Of a DNA stretch of 47,437 nt, positions 8,427 through 16,577 are shown piece by piece. Numbering within the stretch: position 1 is the first letter of the stretch; each line of letters starts with the position of its first letter. The translations under genes and the position numbers were made by a program. This DNA comes from CAZWIT01 sp964533435 (GTDB lineage Bacteria > Patescibacteriota > Patescibacteriia > UBA1558 > GWA2-36-10): the NCBI GenBank assembly GCA_964533435.1, contig CAZHLU010000002.1, positions 1 through 47,437 on the forward strand, given 5' to 3'. The notes beneath the pieces were generated by a model. It was not told the origin of the DNA and did not search any database. It saw only the letters and a program-made list of their open reading frames with translations.

Positions 8427-9668
8427 ATGTTGGATATAAAATTTATCAAAGAAAATTTAGATTTAGTAAAGAAAAATAATGAGAGTAGAGGAGCCAAAGT
8501 TGATCTGGACCATTTATTAAAACTATCTCAACAGCGCAATGCTTTATTGCAAGATTTAGAGGCTAAACGTCATGATCTAAAAAATGCTTCTAAAGCAAAA
8601 CCAGATGCTGACACGGTGGCAAATTTGAGAGCGGCTGGTGGTGTTATTAAAAATTTAGAGTTAGATGTTAAAGTTCTAGATGATGAGATTAACGTTTTGA
8701 TGTATCAATTGCCTAATATCAATAGTGCTGATACGCCGATAGGAGCTAGCGAGACTGATAATAAAATAGAGCGTACAGTTGGTGAAATGCCTGATTTTGA
8801 TTTTCCAGCTCTAGATCATATGACCTTGGGTCAAAATTTGGGCCTAATTGATGCAGCTAAAGGGGCTGAAGTGTCAGGGGCTCGTTTTTGGTATTTAAAA
8901 AATGAGTTAGTTGATTTAGAAATGGCCTTGATTCAATTTGCTTGGCAAAAGATGCGTAAGGCCGGTTTTATGCCTTTGGCTGTGCCACATTTAGTCAAAG
9001 AAAAGGCAATGTTTGGTACTGGTTTTTTCCCAGCGGAAATGAATGAAATCTACAAAGTAAATCCAGGTGAAGATGATTTATTTTTAATTGGTACAGCTGA
9101 AGTGCCTTTGATTAATTATCATGCCGATGAGATTCTTGGTCTAGATAAACCAAAGAAATATTTTGCTTTTACTCCAGCTTATCGACGAGAAGCAGGTAGC
9201 TATGGTAAAGATACCAAAGGCATTTTACGCGGACATCAGTTTGATAAAATTGAAATGGTTATTTTTTGTAAACCAGAAGAATCAGAAGCTATGCACCAAG
9301 AAATTTTAAAAATTGAAGAAGATATTTATAAATCTTTAGCCTTACCATATCACGTGGTAAATATTTGTACTGGCGATCTAGGACCAGTGGCTTCCAAAAA
9401 ATACGACCTTGAAGCTTGGTTGCCAGGTCAAAATCAATACCGAGAAATTACTTCTTGTTCTAATACTTTAGATTATCAGTCTAGACGTTTAAATATTCGT
9501 TATCAAGCAGATGGTAAAAAAGAATTGTGTCATACTTTAAATGGTACAGTTATGGCTTTGGGTAGGACCATGATTGCTATTATGGAAAATTATCAAACCA
9601 AATCAGGCAGTATTGTAGTTCCTAAAGTTTTACAAGCCTATCTAGATTTTAAAGAAATAAAAGCTTAA
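8427..9668 (+). CDS. serS: Seryl-tRNA synthetase
   Basis: I take ATG 8427, where the family's conserved start 'MLDIKFIKENLDLVKKN' begins, 10 nt after the lysS stop; an earlier in-frame ATG (8361) would sit inside lysS. About 413 residues. The N-terminal 110 residues are the long antiparallel coiled-coil arm that grips the tRNA-Ser variable loop. The class II core follows, with motif 2 'FAFTPAYRREAGSYGKDTKG' and motif 3 'NGTVMALGRTMIAIMENYQ'. 'TAEVPL' is the serine-binding TxE loop. Charges tRNA-Ser, and tRNA-Sec where present. Confidence 0.97.
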   Translation: MLDIKFIKENLDLVKKNNESRGAKVDLDHLLKLSQQRNALLQDLEAKRHDLKNASKAKPDADTVANLRAAGGVIKNLELDVKVLDDEINVLMYQLPNINSADTPIGASETDNKIERTVGEMPDFDFPALDHMTLGQNLGLIDAAKGAEVSGARFWYLKNELVDLEMALIQFAWQKMRKAGFMPLAVPHLVKEKAMFGTGFFPAEMNEIYKVNPGEDDLFLIGTAEVPLINYHADEILGLDKPKKYFAFTPAYRREAGSYGKDTKGILRGHQFDKIEMVIFCKPEESEAMHQEILKIEEDIYKSLALPYHVVNICTGDLGPVASKKYDLEAWLPGQNQYREITSCSNTLDYQSRRLNIRYQADGKKELCHTLNGTVMALGRTMIAIMENYQTKSGSIVVPKVLQAYLDFKEIKA

Positions 9669-9673
9669 ATGGC

Positions 9674-10786
9674 ATGGCCGAAAGTTTTATTGAAATCAAC
9701 CGTGCCAATTTATTACACAATCTAAAACAATTTAAGACCATGGCGAGCTCGGCAGAGATTTGGCCAGTTATCAAAAGTAATGCTTATGGTCACGGTTTAT
9801 TGGAAATAGCCACTATTTTAAATACAGAAAGCTCAGTAGCTGGCTTTATGGTTGTTAATTTACAAGAAGCAAAAGTATTACGAGAGCAAACACAAAAACC
9901 AATAATGGTTTTAAGTTATTTTGAGTCAGTAGTGGCTGATATTAAATGGGCTATAGATAATAATGTTTCTTTACCAGTTTATGATTTAGAAATCGCTCAG
10001 CTTGTTAATGATATTGCTAAACAAAATCAGAGCCAAGCCTTAGTAAATATAAAGATTGATACTGGTACTGGTCGCTTGGGGGTGAGAGCAGAGGAGGCAG
10101 TTGCTTTTATAAAAAAAATACAAAGCTTAGGCTCTTTAAATATTTTTAGTCTTTACAGTCATTTAGCTGAATCAGAGTCTGATAATTTAGATTTTAGCAA
10201 AGAACAAGTAGCTAAGTTTTTAGCTATTTGTGATCAGTTTCCACAGTATAAAAAACACATTGCTTGTTCGGCGGCTAGTATTAGTTTAGCGGCTGCTCGC
10301 TTTGACATTATTCGCTTAGGCTTATCTTTGTATGGTCTATGGCCATCAGAAGCCACAAAGGCAAGAGGCATGCTCCAAGGTTTAGAATTAAAACCAGTTT
10401 TAAGTTGGCAGACTAGTATTATCCAAATTAAAGAAATTAAAGCTGGTGAAAGTATTGGCTATAATCGTACTTATCTTGTACAACGTGATTGTAAGATAGC
10501 TATTTTGCCACTTGGTTATTTTGAAGGTTATAGTCGGGCTCTGTCTAATAAATCTCGAGTTCTGATAAATGGCTTTAGTTGTCCGGTCAGAGGTAATATT
10601 TGTATGAATTTAATGATGGTTGAATTAGCTCCAGGACAGGACTTTAAAGTTGGTGACAAGGTTTATTTAATAGGCGGAACAGGTGATCAGACAATCCCAG
10701 TAGAAGAATTAGCTTTTCAAGCCGGTACTATTAATTATGAAATTGTAGCTCGTTTAAATCCAAGTATTTTGAAAAAAATAATTTAA
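9674..10786 (+). CDS. alr: Alanine racemase
   Basis: 370 residues, standard length. PLP-dependent interconversion of L- and D-alanine, supplying D-Ala for peptidoglycan. K34 in 'VIKSNAYGHG' is the Schiff-base lysine and Y263 in 'GESIGYNRTYLV' the second catalytic base; 'DTGTGRLGVR' carries the conserved Arg near the PLP. Starts 5 nt after serS without a Shine-Dalgarno sequence. Its 3' end contains the promoter of the downstream ftsQ-like gene. Together with ftsQ, the M23 peptidase and the muralytic-like protein it points to a real peptidoglycan wall. Confidence 0.96.
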   Translation: MAESFIEINRANLLHNLKQFKTMASSAEIWPVIKSNAYGHGLLEIATILNTESSVAGFMVVNLQEAKVLREQTQKPIMVLSYFESVVADIKWAIDNNVSLPVYDLEIAQLVNDIAKQNQSQALVNIKIDTGTGRLGVRAEEAVAFIKKIQSLGSLNIFSLYSHLAESESDNLDFSKEQVAKFLAICDQFPQYKKHIACSAASISLAAARFDIIRLGLSLYGLWPSEATKARGMLQGLELKPVLSWQTSIIQIKEIKAGESIGYNRTYLVQRDCKIAILPLGYFEGYSRALSNKSRVLINGFSCPVRGNICMNLMMVELAPGQDFKVGDKVYLIGGTGDQTIPVEELAFQAGTINYEIVARLNPSILKKII

Positions 10787-10798
10787 ATTTAATATAAT
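10769..10798 (+). promoter_or_regulatory. Promoter of ftsQ-like gene
   Basis: TTGAAA (10769-10774), 18-bp spacer, TATAAT (10793-10798), lying over the end of alr. The leader of about 40 nt contains a small hairpin (tactct 10816-10821 with agagta 10827-10832) next to a GAGGAAG Shine-Dalgarno sequence, which could partly cover the ribosome site. Confidence 0.55.
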
Positions 10799-10844
10799 AC
10801 GACACATATTACTATTACTCTCTTAAAGAGTAGAGGAAGCAATT

Positions 10845-11675
10845 ATGAGGCAAATTACTACTAGACAAAATTGGCGTAAGCATGCCGGAATAAAATCTAG
10901 GCGTTTAACAGGTGCTTATTATCAAGACTATAGCTTAAGGAGAAAAAAACGTTTAAGTCGGATTATTTTTTTAATTTTTATTATTTTGTTAATCCAAAGT
11001 ATTTTTCAAGCCAAGTTTTTGTCTTTACATAAAATAGTCGTTTTAAATAATCAGGACGTAAGCAGTGAAGCGGTTGCTAATTTTGTTCAAGAAAAGATGA
11101 ATGTTCGTCGTTTCTTGTTTTTTAAAAATAATAATTTCTTTTTAGCCAGTACTAATAAATTAGAACTTGAATTAAAAGACAATTTTAAGTTAAATAATGC
11201 TACTTTAAAAAAGAAATTTCCTAGTAAGTTAGAAGTGCGTTTAGAAGAAAAGGTTTCACAGTTTATTTGGTTAAAAGATGGAGCATATTACCTTATTGAC
11301 GGCCAAGGGGCCTTAAATCGCCAAATAGAGGCTCCTGATGAGAAGTATGTTATTTTAGATGATCAACGTAGCTATAAGCCATCTGCAGATCAAGATATTT
11401 TCCGTGACGATGAAATAAAGGCCATCCAGGACATCTATGCTTATTGGCAAAAGGAAATCTCAGGTAATTCACGCTTAGCTCGTATTATTATTAGTGATAA
11501 TTGGGGTGAGTTACGCTTACAATCAAATTTAGGCTTTTACGTTAAAATTAATGCCACTATCAATACTGATGAACAATTGCTTAATTTAAAACGGGCGATA
11601 GTAGCTGGTAATTTACAAGGAACTGATATTGATTACATTGATGTTAGGTTTTCTGATAAGATTTATTATAAGTAA
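10845..11675 (+). CDS. ftsQ: Cell division protein FtsQ/DivIB-like
   Basis: 276 residues. A basic cytoplasmic N-terminus (1-38), one transmembrane helix (about 39-55), then an extracytoplasmic POTRA domain starting at 'LSLHKIVVLNNQDVSSEAVA' and a beta domain with 'PSKLEVRLEEKVSQFIWLKD' and 'YYLIDGQGAL', the usual FtsQ signature region. FtsQ bridges FtsB/FtsL and the septal wall synthase at the divisome. It follows alr, as division and wall genes often do. A Shine-Dalgarno sequence (GAGGAAG) is present, unlike at most genes nearby. Followed by a terminator. Sequence identity within FtsQ is generally low, so the call leans on architecture. Confidence 0.8.
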   Translation: MRQITTRQNWRKHAGIKSRRLTGAYYQDYSLRRKKRLSRIIFLIFIILLIQSIFQAKFLSLHKIVVLNNQDVSSEAVANFVQEKMNVRRFLFFKNNNFFLASTNKLELELKDNFKLNNATLKKKFPSKLEVRLEEKVSQFIWLKDGAYYLIDGQGALNRQIEAPDEKYVILDDQRSYKPSADQDIFRDDEIKAIQDIYAYWQKEISGNSRLARIIISDNWGELRLQSNLGFYVKINATINTDEQLLNLKRAIVAGNLQGTDIDYIDVRFSDKIYYK

Positions 11676-11680
11676 GGGGA

Positions 11681-11712
11681 ATAAGGCTATTATTAAAAAA
11701 GGCCTTATTTTT
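11681..11712 (+). terminator. Intrinsic terminator after ftsQ-like gene
   Basis: ataaggc (11681-11687) pairs with gccttat (11702-11708), followed by a T run. Confidence 0.7.
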
Positions 11713-11752
11713 AAGATATATTGAATTGAGTATAATAACTCTTACACTCAAT

Positions 11753-11781
11753 TTGACAAGGCTTAAATTCAGCTTTATAAT
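11753..11781 (+). promoter_or_regulatory. Consensus promoter of xer, leaderless
   Basis: Exact TTGACA (11753-11758), 17-bp spacer, exact TATAAT (11776-11781). The start codon follows 6 nt later at 11788, so the expected transcription start coincides with the A of ATG: the mRNA should have no leader. Confidence 0.85.
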
Positions 11782-11787
11782 ATATTC

Positions 11788-12738
11788 ATGACTAAGACGA
11801 ATAAAACCCTACCCCTCTTTGAGGAGTATTTAGAAAATATTCAATCCAATAATTATTCAGCGGAAACAGTTTATAATTATGAACGTGATTTAAAAACTTT
11901 TGAAGATTTTTTATTTAATGATATAAAAACAGATTTTAAAAATATTGATAAAAGGTCTTTAATCAAATTTAAGGCTTACCTCTCCTCTGTTGATAGGCTT
12001 ACAGCCTCAGCCAAGACTGGTGAAGTTAAATTATCTAGTTATAGTATAAATAGAATTTTATCTTCTTTAAGATCTTATTTAAAATTTTTAATTGATGTTG
12101 ATTATAAAACTCCTATTTCACCAGACTCGGTAAAGCTTTTAAAGACTGAAAAAAAACGAGCGCAAGTGCCAGAGATGGCAGAACTCATTCGCTTGATTGA
12201 AGCGCCAGAAAAATTTGAAACTGATCCCACGATTAAATTACGTAATCGAGCTATGCTAGAAACCTTGTTTGCCACCGGTATGCGTATCTCAGAATTATTA
12301 TCTTTAAAACGTGAACAGTTAGATCACTCCGGACGTATCTATGTAATGGGTAAAGGTAAAAAACAACGTTTTGTTTATTTGACTCCTCGTTCGATAAAAT
12401 GTTTGCAAAATTATTTTAGCACTCGTAGAGATAATTCTCCTTATATGTTTGTACCCTATCGTGGTCGTAATAACCAAGCGCGAGCTAAAAAAATATCAAC
12501 CAACTATCTACAATATAAAATAAAAAAGTATCGGGAATTATTATTTATTAACTTACCGATTTCAGCTCATACTTTGCGTCATGGTTTTGCTACCTATTTA
12601 GCAGAAAATGGTGCTAACCCAGCTGCTATTCAAATTCTTTTGGGCCATGAGTCCTTAGATACTACTACTCGCTATGTGCATGCCTCTGATAAATATGCTG
12701 AAAAAAGCCATACTAAGTTTCATCCTTTAAGACAATAA
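11788..12738 (+). CDS. xerC: Xer-type tyrosine site-specific recombinase
   Basis: 316 residues. N-terminal SAM-like core-binding domain (about 1-105), then the catalytic domain with all six expected residues: R166 ('TGMRISELL'), a Lys in 'GKGKKQR' (about 189-191), H261 and R264 ('SAHTLRHGFA'), H287 ('LLGHESLDTTTRYVH') and nucleophile Y296. Such enzymes resolve chromosome dimers at dif. It has its own perfect promoter and stands alone between terminators, which fits a housekeeping Xer rather than a phage integrase; no attachment-site repeats are seen near it. XerC versus XerD (or single-Xer) cannot be decided from this window. Confidence 0.9.
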   Translation: MTKTNKTLPLFEEYLENIQSNNYSAETVYNYERDLKTFEDFLFNDIKTDFKNIDKRSLIKFKAYLSSVDRLTASAKTGEVKLSSYSINRILSSLRSYLKFLIDVDYKTPISPDSVKLLKTEKKRAQVPEMAELIRLIEAPEKFETDPTIKLRNRAMLETLFATGMRISELLSLKREQLDHSGRIYVMGKGKKQRFVYLTPRSIKCLQNYFSTRRDNSPYMFVPYRGRNNQARAKKISTNYLQYKIKKYRELLFINLPISAHTLRHGFATYLAENGANPAAIQILLGHESLDTTTRYVHASDKYAEKSHTKFHPLRQ

Positions 12739-12743
12739 TTAAC

Positions 12744-12767
12744 ATTTTGGCTAATATTAGCTAAAAT
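12744..12767 (+). terminator. Weak hairpin after xer
   Basis: attttggctaa pairs with ttagctaaaat around a 2-nt centre, one G-T wobble. The T run after it is poor, so this is a possible terminator only. Confidence 0.4.
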
Positions 12768-12780
12768 TGTCGTTTTGGTA

Positions 12781-12809
12781 TTGACAAAAAAAATTAGCTA
12801 TGCTAAGAT
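12781..12809 (+). promoter_or_regulatory. Promoter of RNA A
   Basis: TTGACA (12781-12786), 17-bp spacer ending in TGC, TAAGAT (12804-12809): consensus -35 and an extended -10. No ORF of typical composition follows; a structured RNA does. Confidence 0.8.
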
Positions 12810-12815
12810 ATCTAT

Positions 12816-13003
12816 CCATACATTCACTCGTCCTGATTGTATGACAAATTTTGTGGGCTGCGGCTCTCGTTAAGAGGGATTCGGATTCCCAATGTACTAA
12901 AGTACCCGTTTCACGGGACGTTCGTCAGAATGACGAAAGGTACTCGGAATCGTCGAGAGCAGCTCATGGGGGGACGCGCTTCGGCTCGTCCCCTTTTCTT
13001 TTT
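12816..13003 (+). ncRNA. RNA A: about 190-nt structured RNA, family unassigned
   Basis: A consensus promoter leads to GC-rich, hairpin-dense sequence and ends in a strong terminator. Pairings visible by eye: gctg (12857-12860) and ctctcg (12864-12869) close against cgagag (12954-12959) and cagc (12960-12963); gattcc (12884-12889) pairs with ggaatc (12946-12951). Inside lie gtac-taaa-gtac, cccgt-ttc-acggg and ttcgtca-gaa-tgacgaa. The result is a closed, multi-branched fold. I tried it against SRP RNA (no GGAAGGAAGCA loop), RNase P, tmRNA and 6S (no single long rod with central bubble) and found no match. A 99-codon frame across it has no coding character. Confidence 0.7.
12970..13003 (+). terminator. 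Terminator of RNA A
   Basis: ggggacg (12970-12976) pairs with cgtcccc (12987-12993), capped by gc-ttcg-gc (a stable UUCG tetraloop), followed by ttttcttttt. Confidence 0.92.
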
Positions 13004-13027
13004 GCTTAAATTATTTTTTTATAAAAA

Positions 13028-13053
13028 AACAATCCGCCAGCTGGCGGATTGTT
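13028..13053 (-). terminator. Terminator of M23 peptidase gene
   Basis: Perfect 26-nt palindrome centred at cag/ctg, followed on the minus strand by a long T run. The stem has at least 11 base pairs. Convergent with RNA A's own terminator. Confidence 0.85.
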
Positions 13054-13062
13054 TAATATTTA

Positions 13063-14316
13063 TTACGGTAAATAGTTTAGCGGATCCACGGGCACTCCAT
13101 TTAAACGTATTTCTAAATGTAAATGTGGTCCAGTAGAAAATGGTCCAGCGCCCCTAGTGCCAGGCATACCACCAGAATAACCAATTATTTGTCCTTTACT
13201 TACAAATTGATCTTCGGAAATGCTAATTTGGTTAACATGTCCATAAACACTAGATAAGCCATCAGCATGGACAATCATGATATAACTATAACCAGTTTTA
13301 CCACCGTCTTTAGTTTTGGCAACATAACCAGAATCTACGGCTTTTATGGCTGTGCCTTGGGCAGTAGCAATATCGATGGCTGGATGTTCAAAAATATAAC
13401 GATAGGGATAATCAGGGTCATGGAAATAAGCTGTAATTCTATGAGAAGCAAGTGGCCAGATTAAACCTTTGCTATCGCCAGCTTGTTGTTGTAATTGGCG
13501 ATTTAATTTTTCACGAGCAATTTTTTCTAAATAAACAATATCACTATCAATTTGTGCCTGCTCTTTTTTAGCTTCTGAGAGCATGGTTTGGAATTTAGCT
13601 TCTTGCCCTTGAGTTAATTTCATTAAAGAAGACTTAGCGCTTTTTTGTTCACTGAGATCGTCTTTTTTGTTGTCTAATAAATTTTTTAAGGCATCTACTT
13701 CGGTTTTACTTTTTTCTAAATCATCAACGTCGCTTAAAAGAGCCATTTTGACAGTTTGTAAACCATCAACTTCTTTGACAACATTTTGTTGGACTAAATC
13801 TAAACGATCAAGCTCAGCTACGAATTCACTAAAATTATTATTTAAAAATAAAATTTCTAAAACGGAATTTTGTTGTTGCTCACGATGTAGGGAACGCAAA
13901 ATCTCAGCTACATTTTCTTTTTGAGTAGCAATTTCTTTTTCTTTAGATTGAATTTTAAGTTCGGTATTTTCTAGCTTTAAATTTAGAGTTTCAATTTCTA
14001 GTTCGGCAGTTTTTATTTCTAAATTTATTTTAGCAATATTTTCGTTAAGCAAACTCATTTGATTAGAGAGATTGCTAATCTCTGCTTGCTTAGTGGCAAT
14101 ATTTTTTTGGTAAAGTTCTACTTGTTTTTTTAGTTCTTGAATTTGATTACGTTTATCATTGATATCTTGGTTTATTTGCCAAGTTTCAACATTGTCTAAA
14201 TTATCAAGATTATACTCAACTGCTAGTCCTCTGCTAATAAAAAAAATAAAGCTCAAAAAAGTTAAGCCCAAGCTAAAAATTAGTAATTTTTTTTGTTTTA
14301 AAATAATTTCAAGCAT
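13063..14316 (-). CDS. Secreted M23 (LytM) peptidase with coiled coil, EnvC-like
   Basis: 417 residues. N-terminal hydrophobic segment (about 10-32, signal peptide or anchor), then about 230 residues of heptad-rich coiled coil (48-280, rich in Gln/Glu/Lys/Leu), then a LytM/M23 domain (about 295-417). Zinc ligands are visible: His and Asp in 'HPAIDIATAQGT' and the HLH of 'GPHLHLEIRLNGVPVDP'. Because the metal site is intact, it could be an active endopeptidase rather than an amidase activator. The layout matches EnvC/murein hydrolase activators of the divisome. Own promoter upstream, hairpin terminator at the stop. Confidence 0.9.
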   Translation of the reverse strand: MLEIILKQKKLLIFSLGLTFLSFIFFISRGLAVEYNLDNLDNVETWQINQDINDKRNQIQELKKQVELYQKNIATKQAEISNLSNQMSLLNENIAKINLEIKTAELEIETLNLKLENTELKIQSKEKEIATQKENVAEILRSLHREQQQNSVLEILFLNNNFSEFVAELDRLDLVQQNVVKEVDGLQTVKMALLSDVDDLEKSKTEVDALKNLLDNKKDDLSEQKSAKSSLMKLTQGQEAKFQTMLSEAKKEQAQIDSDIVYLEKIAREKLNRQLQQQAGDSKGLIWPLASHRITAYFHDPDYPYRYIFEHPAIDIATAQGTAIKAVDSGYVAKTKDGGKTGYSYIMIVHADGLSSVYGHVNQISISEDQFVSKGQIIGYSGGMPGTRGAGPFSTGPHLHLEIRLNGVPVDPLNYLP

Positions 14317-14338
14317 GAATAGTGATCAAACTATTTAT

Positions 14339-14367
14339 ATTATAGCATAAGTAGCCATTTTTTGCAA
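14339..14367 (-). promoter_or_regulatory. Promoter of M23 peptidase gene
   Basis: Minus strand: TTGCAA (14362-14367), 17-bp spacer ending TGC, TATAAT (14339-14344). Leader of about 15 nt without a Shine-Dalgarno sequence. It lies directly behind the gltX stop, with no terminator between. Confidence 0.7.
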
Positions 14368-14368
14368 A

Positions 14369-15850
14369 CTATTTGATTTTGGCTAATCCTAGCTCAATTC
14401 TACGAATACTCTCTTTTTTGCCTAAAATAGCCAAAATTTCGGCCGGAGAAGGGCTTTTTTCTAAACCACTAAGACAGACCCTAATTGGCCAAAAAACATC
14501 GCCAGGGGTCAAATTTTGGGCTTTAACTAGGTCTTCTAAGGCGCTAAATAGCTTGTTTTCCTGCCAATTATTGTCTTTCAAATTAGTGAGAATTTCTAAG
14601 GCTGCTTTAAGACCTTGTTTAGTTTTATCATTATCGCTTTTTTTAAAGATTAATAAAGAACCGTCATAATCTGGTAAAGAAAAGATAAAAGTACTTAAGT
14701 CTTTGATTTCAGCTAAGTAGTTTAAACGACTGCCAAATATTTTTAATAAATCTGGGATTTGTGCTTCGTGTTCTGGTATAAATTGCTTAGTGAGTTTTAA
14801 AATTTCAGGATATGATTTTTTGTCAGCAAGATATTTTTTAATGTAATGGTTGTTAAGCCATTGTAATTTTTTAAGATCAAAAACAGCACCAGACTTATTT
14901 ATTTTTTCTAAAGAAAAGTTTTTAATTAGTTCATTTAAAGAAAAAATTTCTTGTTCAGTGCCCGGATTCCAACCTAAGAGGGCAATATAATTTATCAAAG
15001 CAGCTGGTAAATAGCCTTTGGTTAAATAATCTTCAACAGCTACATCGCCTTGTCTTTTTGATAATTTTGATTTATCAGGGTTAAGTAATAATGGTAAGTG
15101 AACAAAAATTGGCGCTTCGTAATTAAAGGCTTGATAAAGTAAGATGTGTTTAGGTAAAGAAGGTAGCCACTCCTCGCCTCTAATGACGTGGCTAATTTGC
15201 ATGGCATGATCATCAACAACATTAGCTAAATGGTAAGTAGCAAAGCCATCTGATTTTAATAAAACAAAATCATCCAAATCTTCGCTTTTAACTTTGATTT
15301 CACCATAAATTAGATCTTGGGCATTTACAATAATATTTTCTGCTACCTTAAAACGAATAACATATTTTTCTGAGTTTGCTAATTTTTCCGCTACAGTTTT
15401 AGGATCTAGCTTTCGGCAATTGCCATCGTATTTTGGTACCTGTTTATTGGCTTGTTGTTGTTCACGCAATTTTTCTAAGCGCTCACTGCTACAAAAACAA
15501 TAATAGGCTGCTTCTTTTTTTATTAATTCTTGAGCAGCAGCTTGATACAAATCTAAGCGTTGTGATTGTATATATGGTCCCAAACTTCCATTTTGGGCTA
15601 GTTGACCATTTTTATCTAAATAAACACCTTCGTCTGCACTTAAACCAACACTATCTAGAGCTTGAATAAGTTTTTCAGCAGCCTGTGGCACTAAGCGATT
15701 TTGATCAGTGTCCTCTATTCTTAAAATAAAAACTCCTTTATTTTTTTTGGCAAATAAGTAATTAAATAAAGTAGTACGTAAGCCACCAATATGTAAAAAA
15801 CCAGTGGGACTAGGAGCAAAACGGACTCTAATTGTTTCTTTTTTTGGCAT
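14369..15850 (-). CDS. gltX: Glutamyl-tRNA synthetase
   Basis: 493 residues, class I synthetase. 'FAPSPTGFLHIGG' (11-23) is the HIGH-type ATP site and 'KLSKRQGDV' (262-270) the KMSKS loop. A Cys-x-Cys pair (118-120) sits in the position of the zinc-binding SWIM-like insertion. The C-terminal alpha-helical anticodon domain is present (about 330-493). It charges tRNA-Glu and, in bacteria lacking GlnRS, often tRNA-Gln for later amidation; which applies here cannot be told from the window. Its start overlaps the end of the upstream wecG-like gene by 23 nt, so it belongs to the thpR-wecG-gltX operon. Confidence 0.96.
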   Translation of the reverse strand: MPKKETIRVRFAPSPTGFLHIGGLRTTLFNYLFAKKNKGVFILRIEDTDQNRLVPQAAEKLIQALDSVGLSADEGVYLDKNGQLAQNGSLGPYIQSQRLDLYQAAAQELIKKEAAYYCFCSSERLEKLREQQQANKQVPKYDGNCRKLDPKTVAEKLANSEKYVIRFKVAENIIVNAQDLIYGEIKVKSEDLDDFVLLKSDGFATYHLANVVDDHAMQISHVIRGEEWLPSLPKHILLYQAFNYEAPIFVHLPLLLNPDKSKLSKRQGDVAVEDYLTKGYLPAALINYIALLGWNPGTEQEIFSLNELIKNFSLEKINKSGAVFDLKKLQWLNNHYIKKYLADKKSYPEILKLTKQFIPEHEAQIPDLLKIFGSRLNYLAEIKDLSTFIFSLPDYDGSLLIFKKSDNDKTKQGLKAALEILTNLKDNNWQENKLFSALEDLVKAQNLTPGDVFWPIRVCLSGLEKSPSPAEILAILGKKESIRRIELGLAKIK

Positions 15851-16577
15851 ATATTTTGCTTAGTTTATATTTTAATAAGAAAAAATAAAAGACAAAGATA
15901 GCTCTAAAAATACGTGGTAATCTGTGTGGCTGTTTAATTAGGCGCCAAAACCACTCTAAGCCAAAACTACGAAAGATTTTAGGAGCTCTTTTAATAGCTC
16001 CTGATAAAAAATCAATAGCACCACCAACGCCAATGGCTATTTTTACACTTGGTATTTGATTAATATATTCGTTTATCCAAAATTCTTGGCGAGGCGCACC
16101 TAGGCCGACTATTAAGATGTCTGCTGGGAAAGTTTGGACATCAGTTAAACAATTTATTTCGTCACTTATTTTGTATTCAAGTTGTGGATAAATTTGTTCT
16201 AATCTTGATGCTAACTCATCTTTTTTGCTTAAGCCTTTGCTATAAATAAGAAACATTACTTTATAATGATCGTATTCAGCAATTTCTAATATTTTAGTCA
16301 ATAATTGAGCGCCAGTTAAACGGTCTTCTAGGCTTACTTTGTGACCGAAAAATTTTAAAGCTTGCACAATACCAGTGCCATCAATAGTACTTAAACTACT
16401 TTCATTTAAAATATTTTTAAATTCCGGATTTCTTTGGGCAGCAACAATAAATTCAGGATTAACAGTCACTAAATGATGTTGGCTATCAGATTGTAAGTAA
16501 GACCGCAGTAATTCTTTGCTTGACTGCGGTGATAAGGCTTGTAATTTTACGTTTAATAAATTGTACTCTTTGATCAT
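15828..16577 (-). CDS. WecG/TagA/CpsF family glycosyltransferase
   Basis: 249 residues, the family length (GT26). Signature stretches: 'VTVNPEFIVAAQRNPEFKNI', 'STIDGTGIVQALKF' and 'ILIVGLGAPRQEFWINEY', then 'AIGVGGAIDFLSGAIKRAPK' and 'GLEWFWRLIKQPHRLPR'. The Asp in TIDG and the basic C-terminal tail, which contacts lipid-linked acceptors, are present. Members add N-acetylmannosamine-type sugars to undecaprenyl-linked GlcNAc in teichoic-acid or common-antigen synthesis. It lies apart from the glycan cluster at the start of the window, between thpR (4-nt ATGA overlap) and gltX. Confidence 0.92.
   Translation of the reverse strand: MIKEYNLLNVKLQALSPQSSKELLRSYLQSDSQHHLVTVNPEFIVAAQRNPEFKNILNESSLSTIDGTGIVQALKFFGHKVSLEDRLTGAQLLTKILEIAEYDHYKVMFLIYSKGLSKKDELASRLEQIYPQLEYKISDEINCLTDVQTFPADILIVGLGAPRQEFWINEYINQIPSVKIAIGVGGAIDFLSGAIKRAPKIFRSFGLEWFWRLIKQPHRLPRIFRAIFVFYFFLLKYKLSKIYAKKRNN

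Noticed and set aside
12837..13136. 99-codon frame on + over RNA A
   Set aside because: Lies on hairpin-rich sequence with terminator inside it; amino-acid order has no domain character and it runs into the terminator and the M23 gene end.
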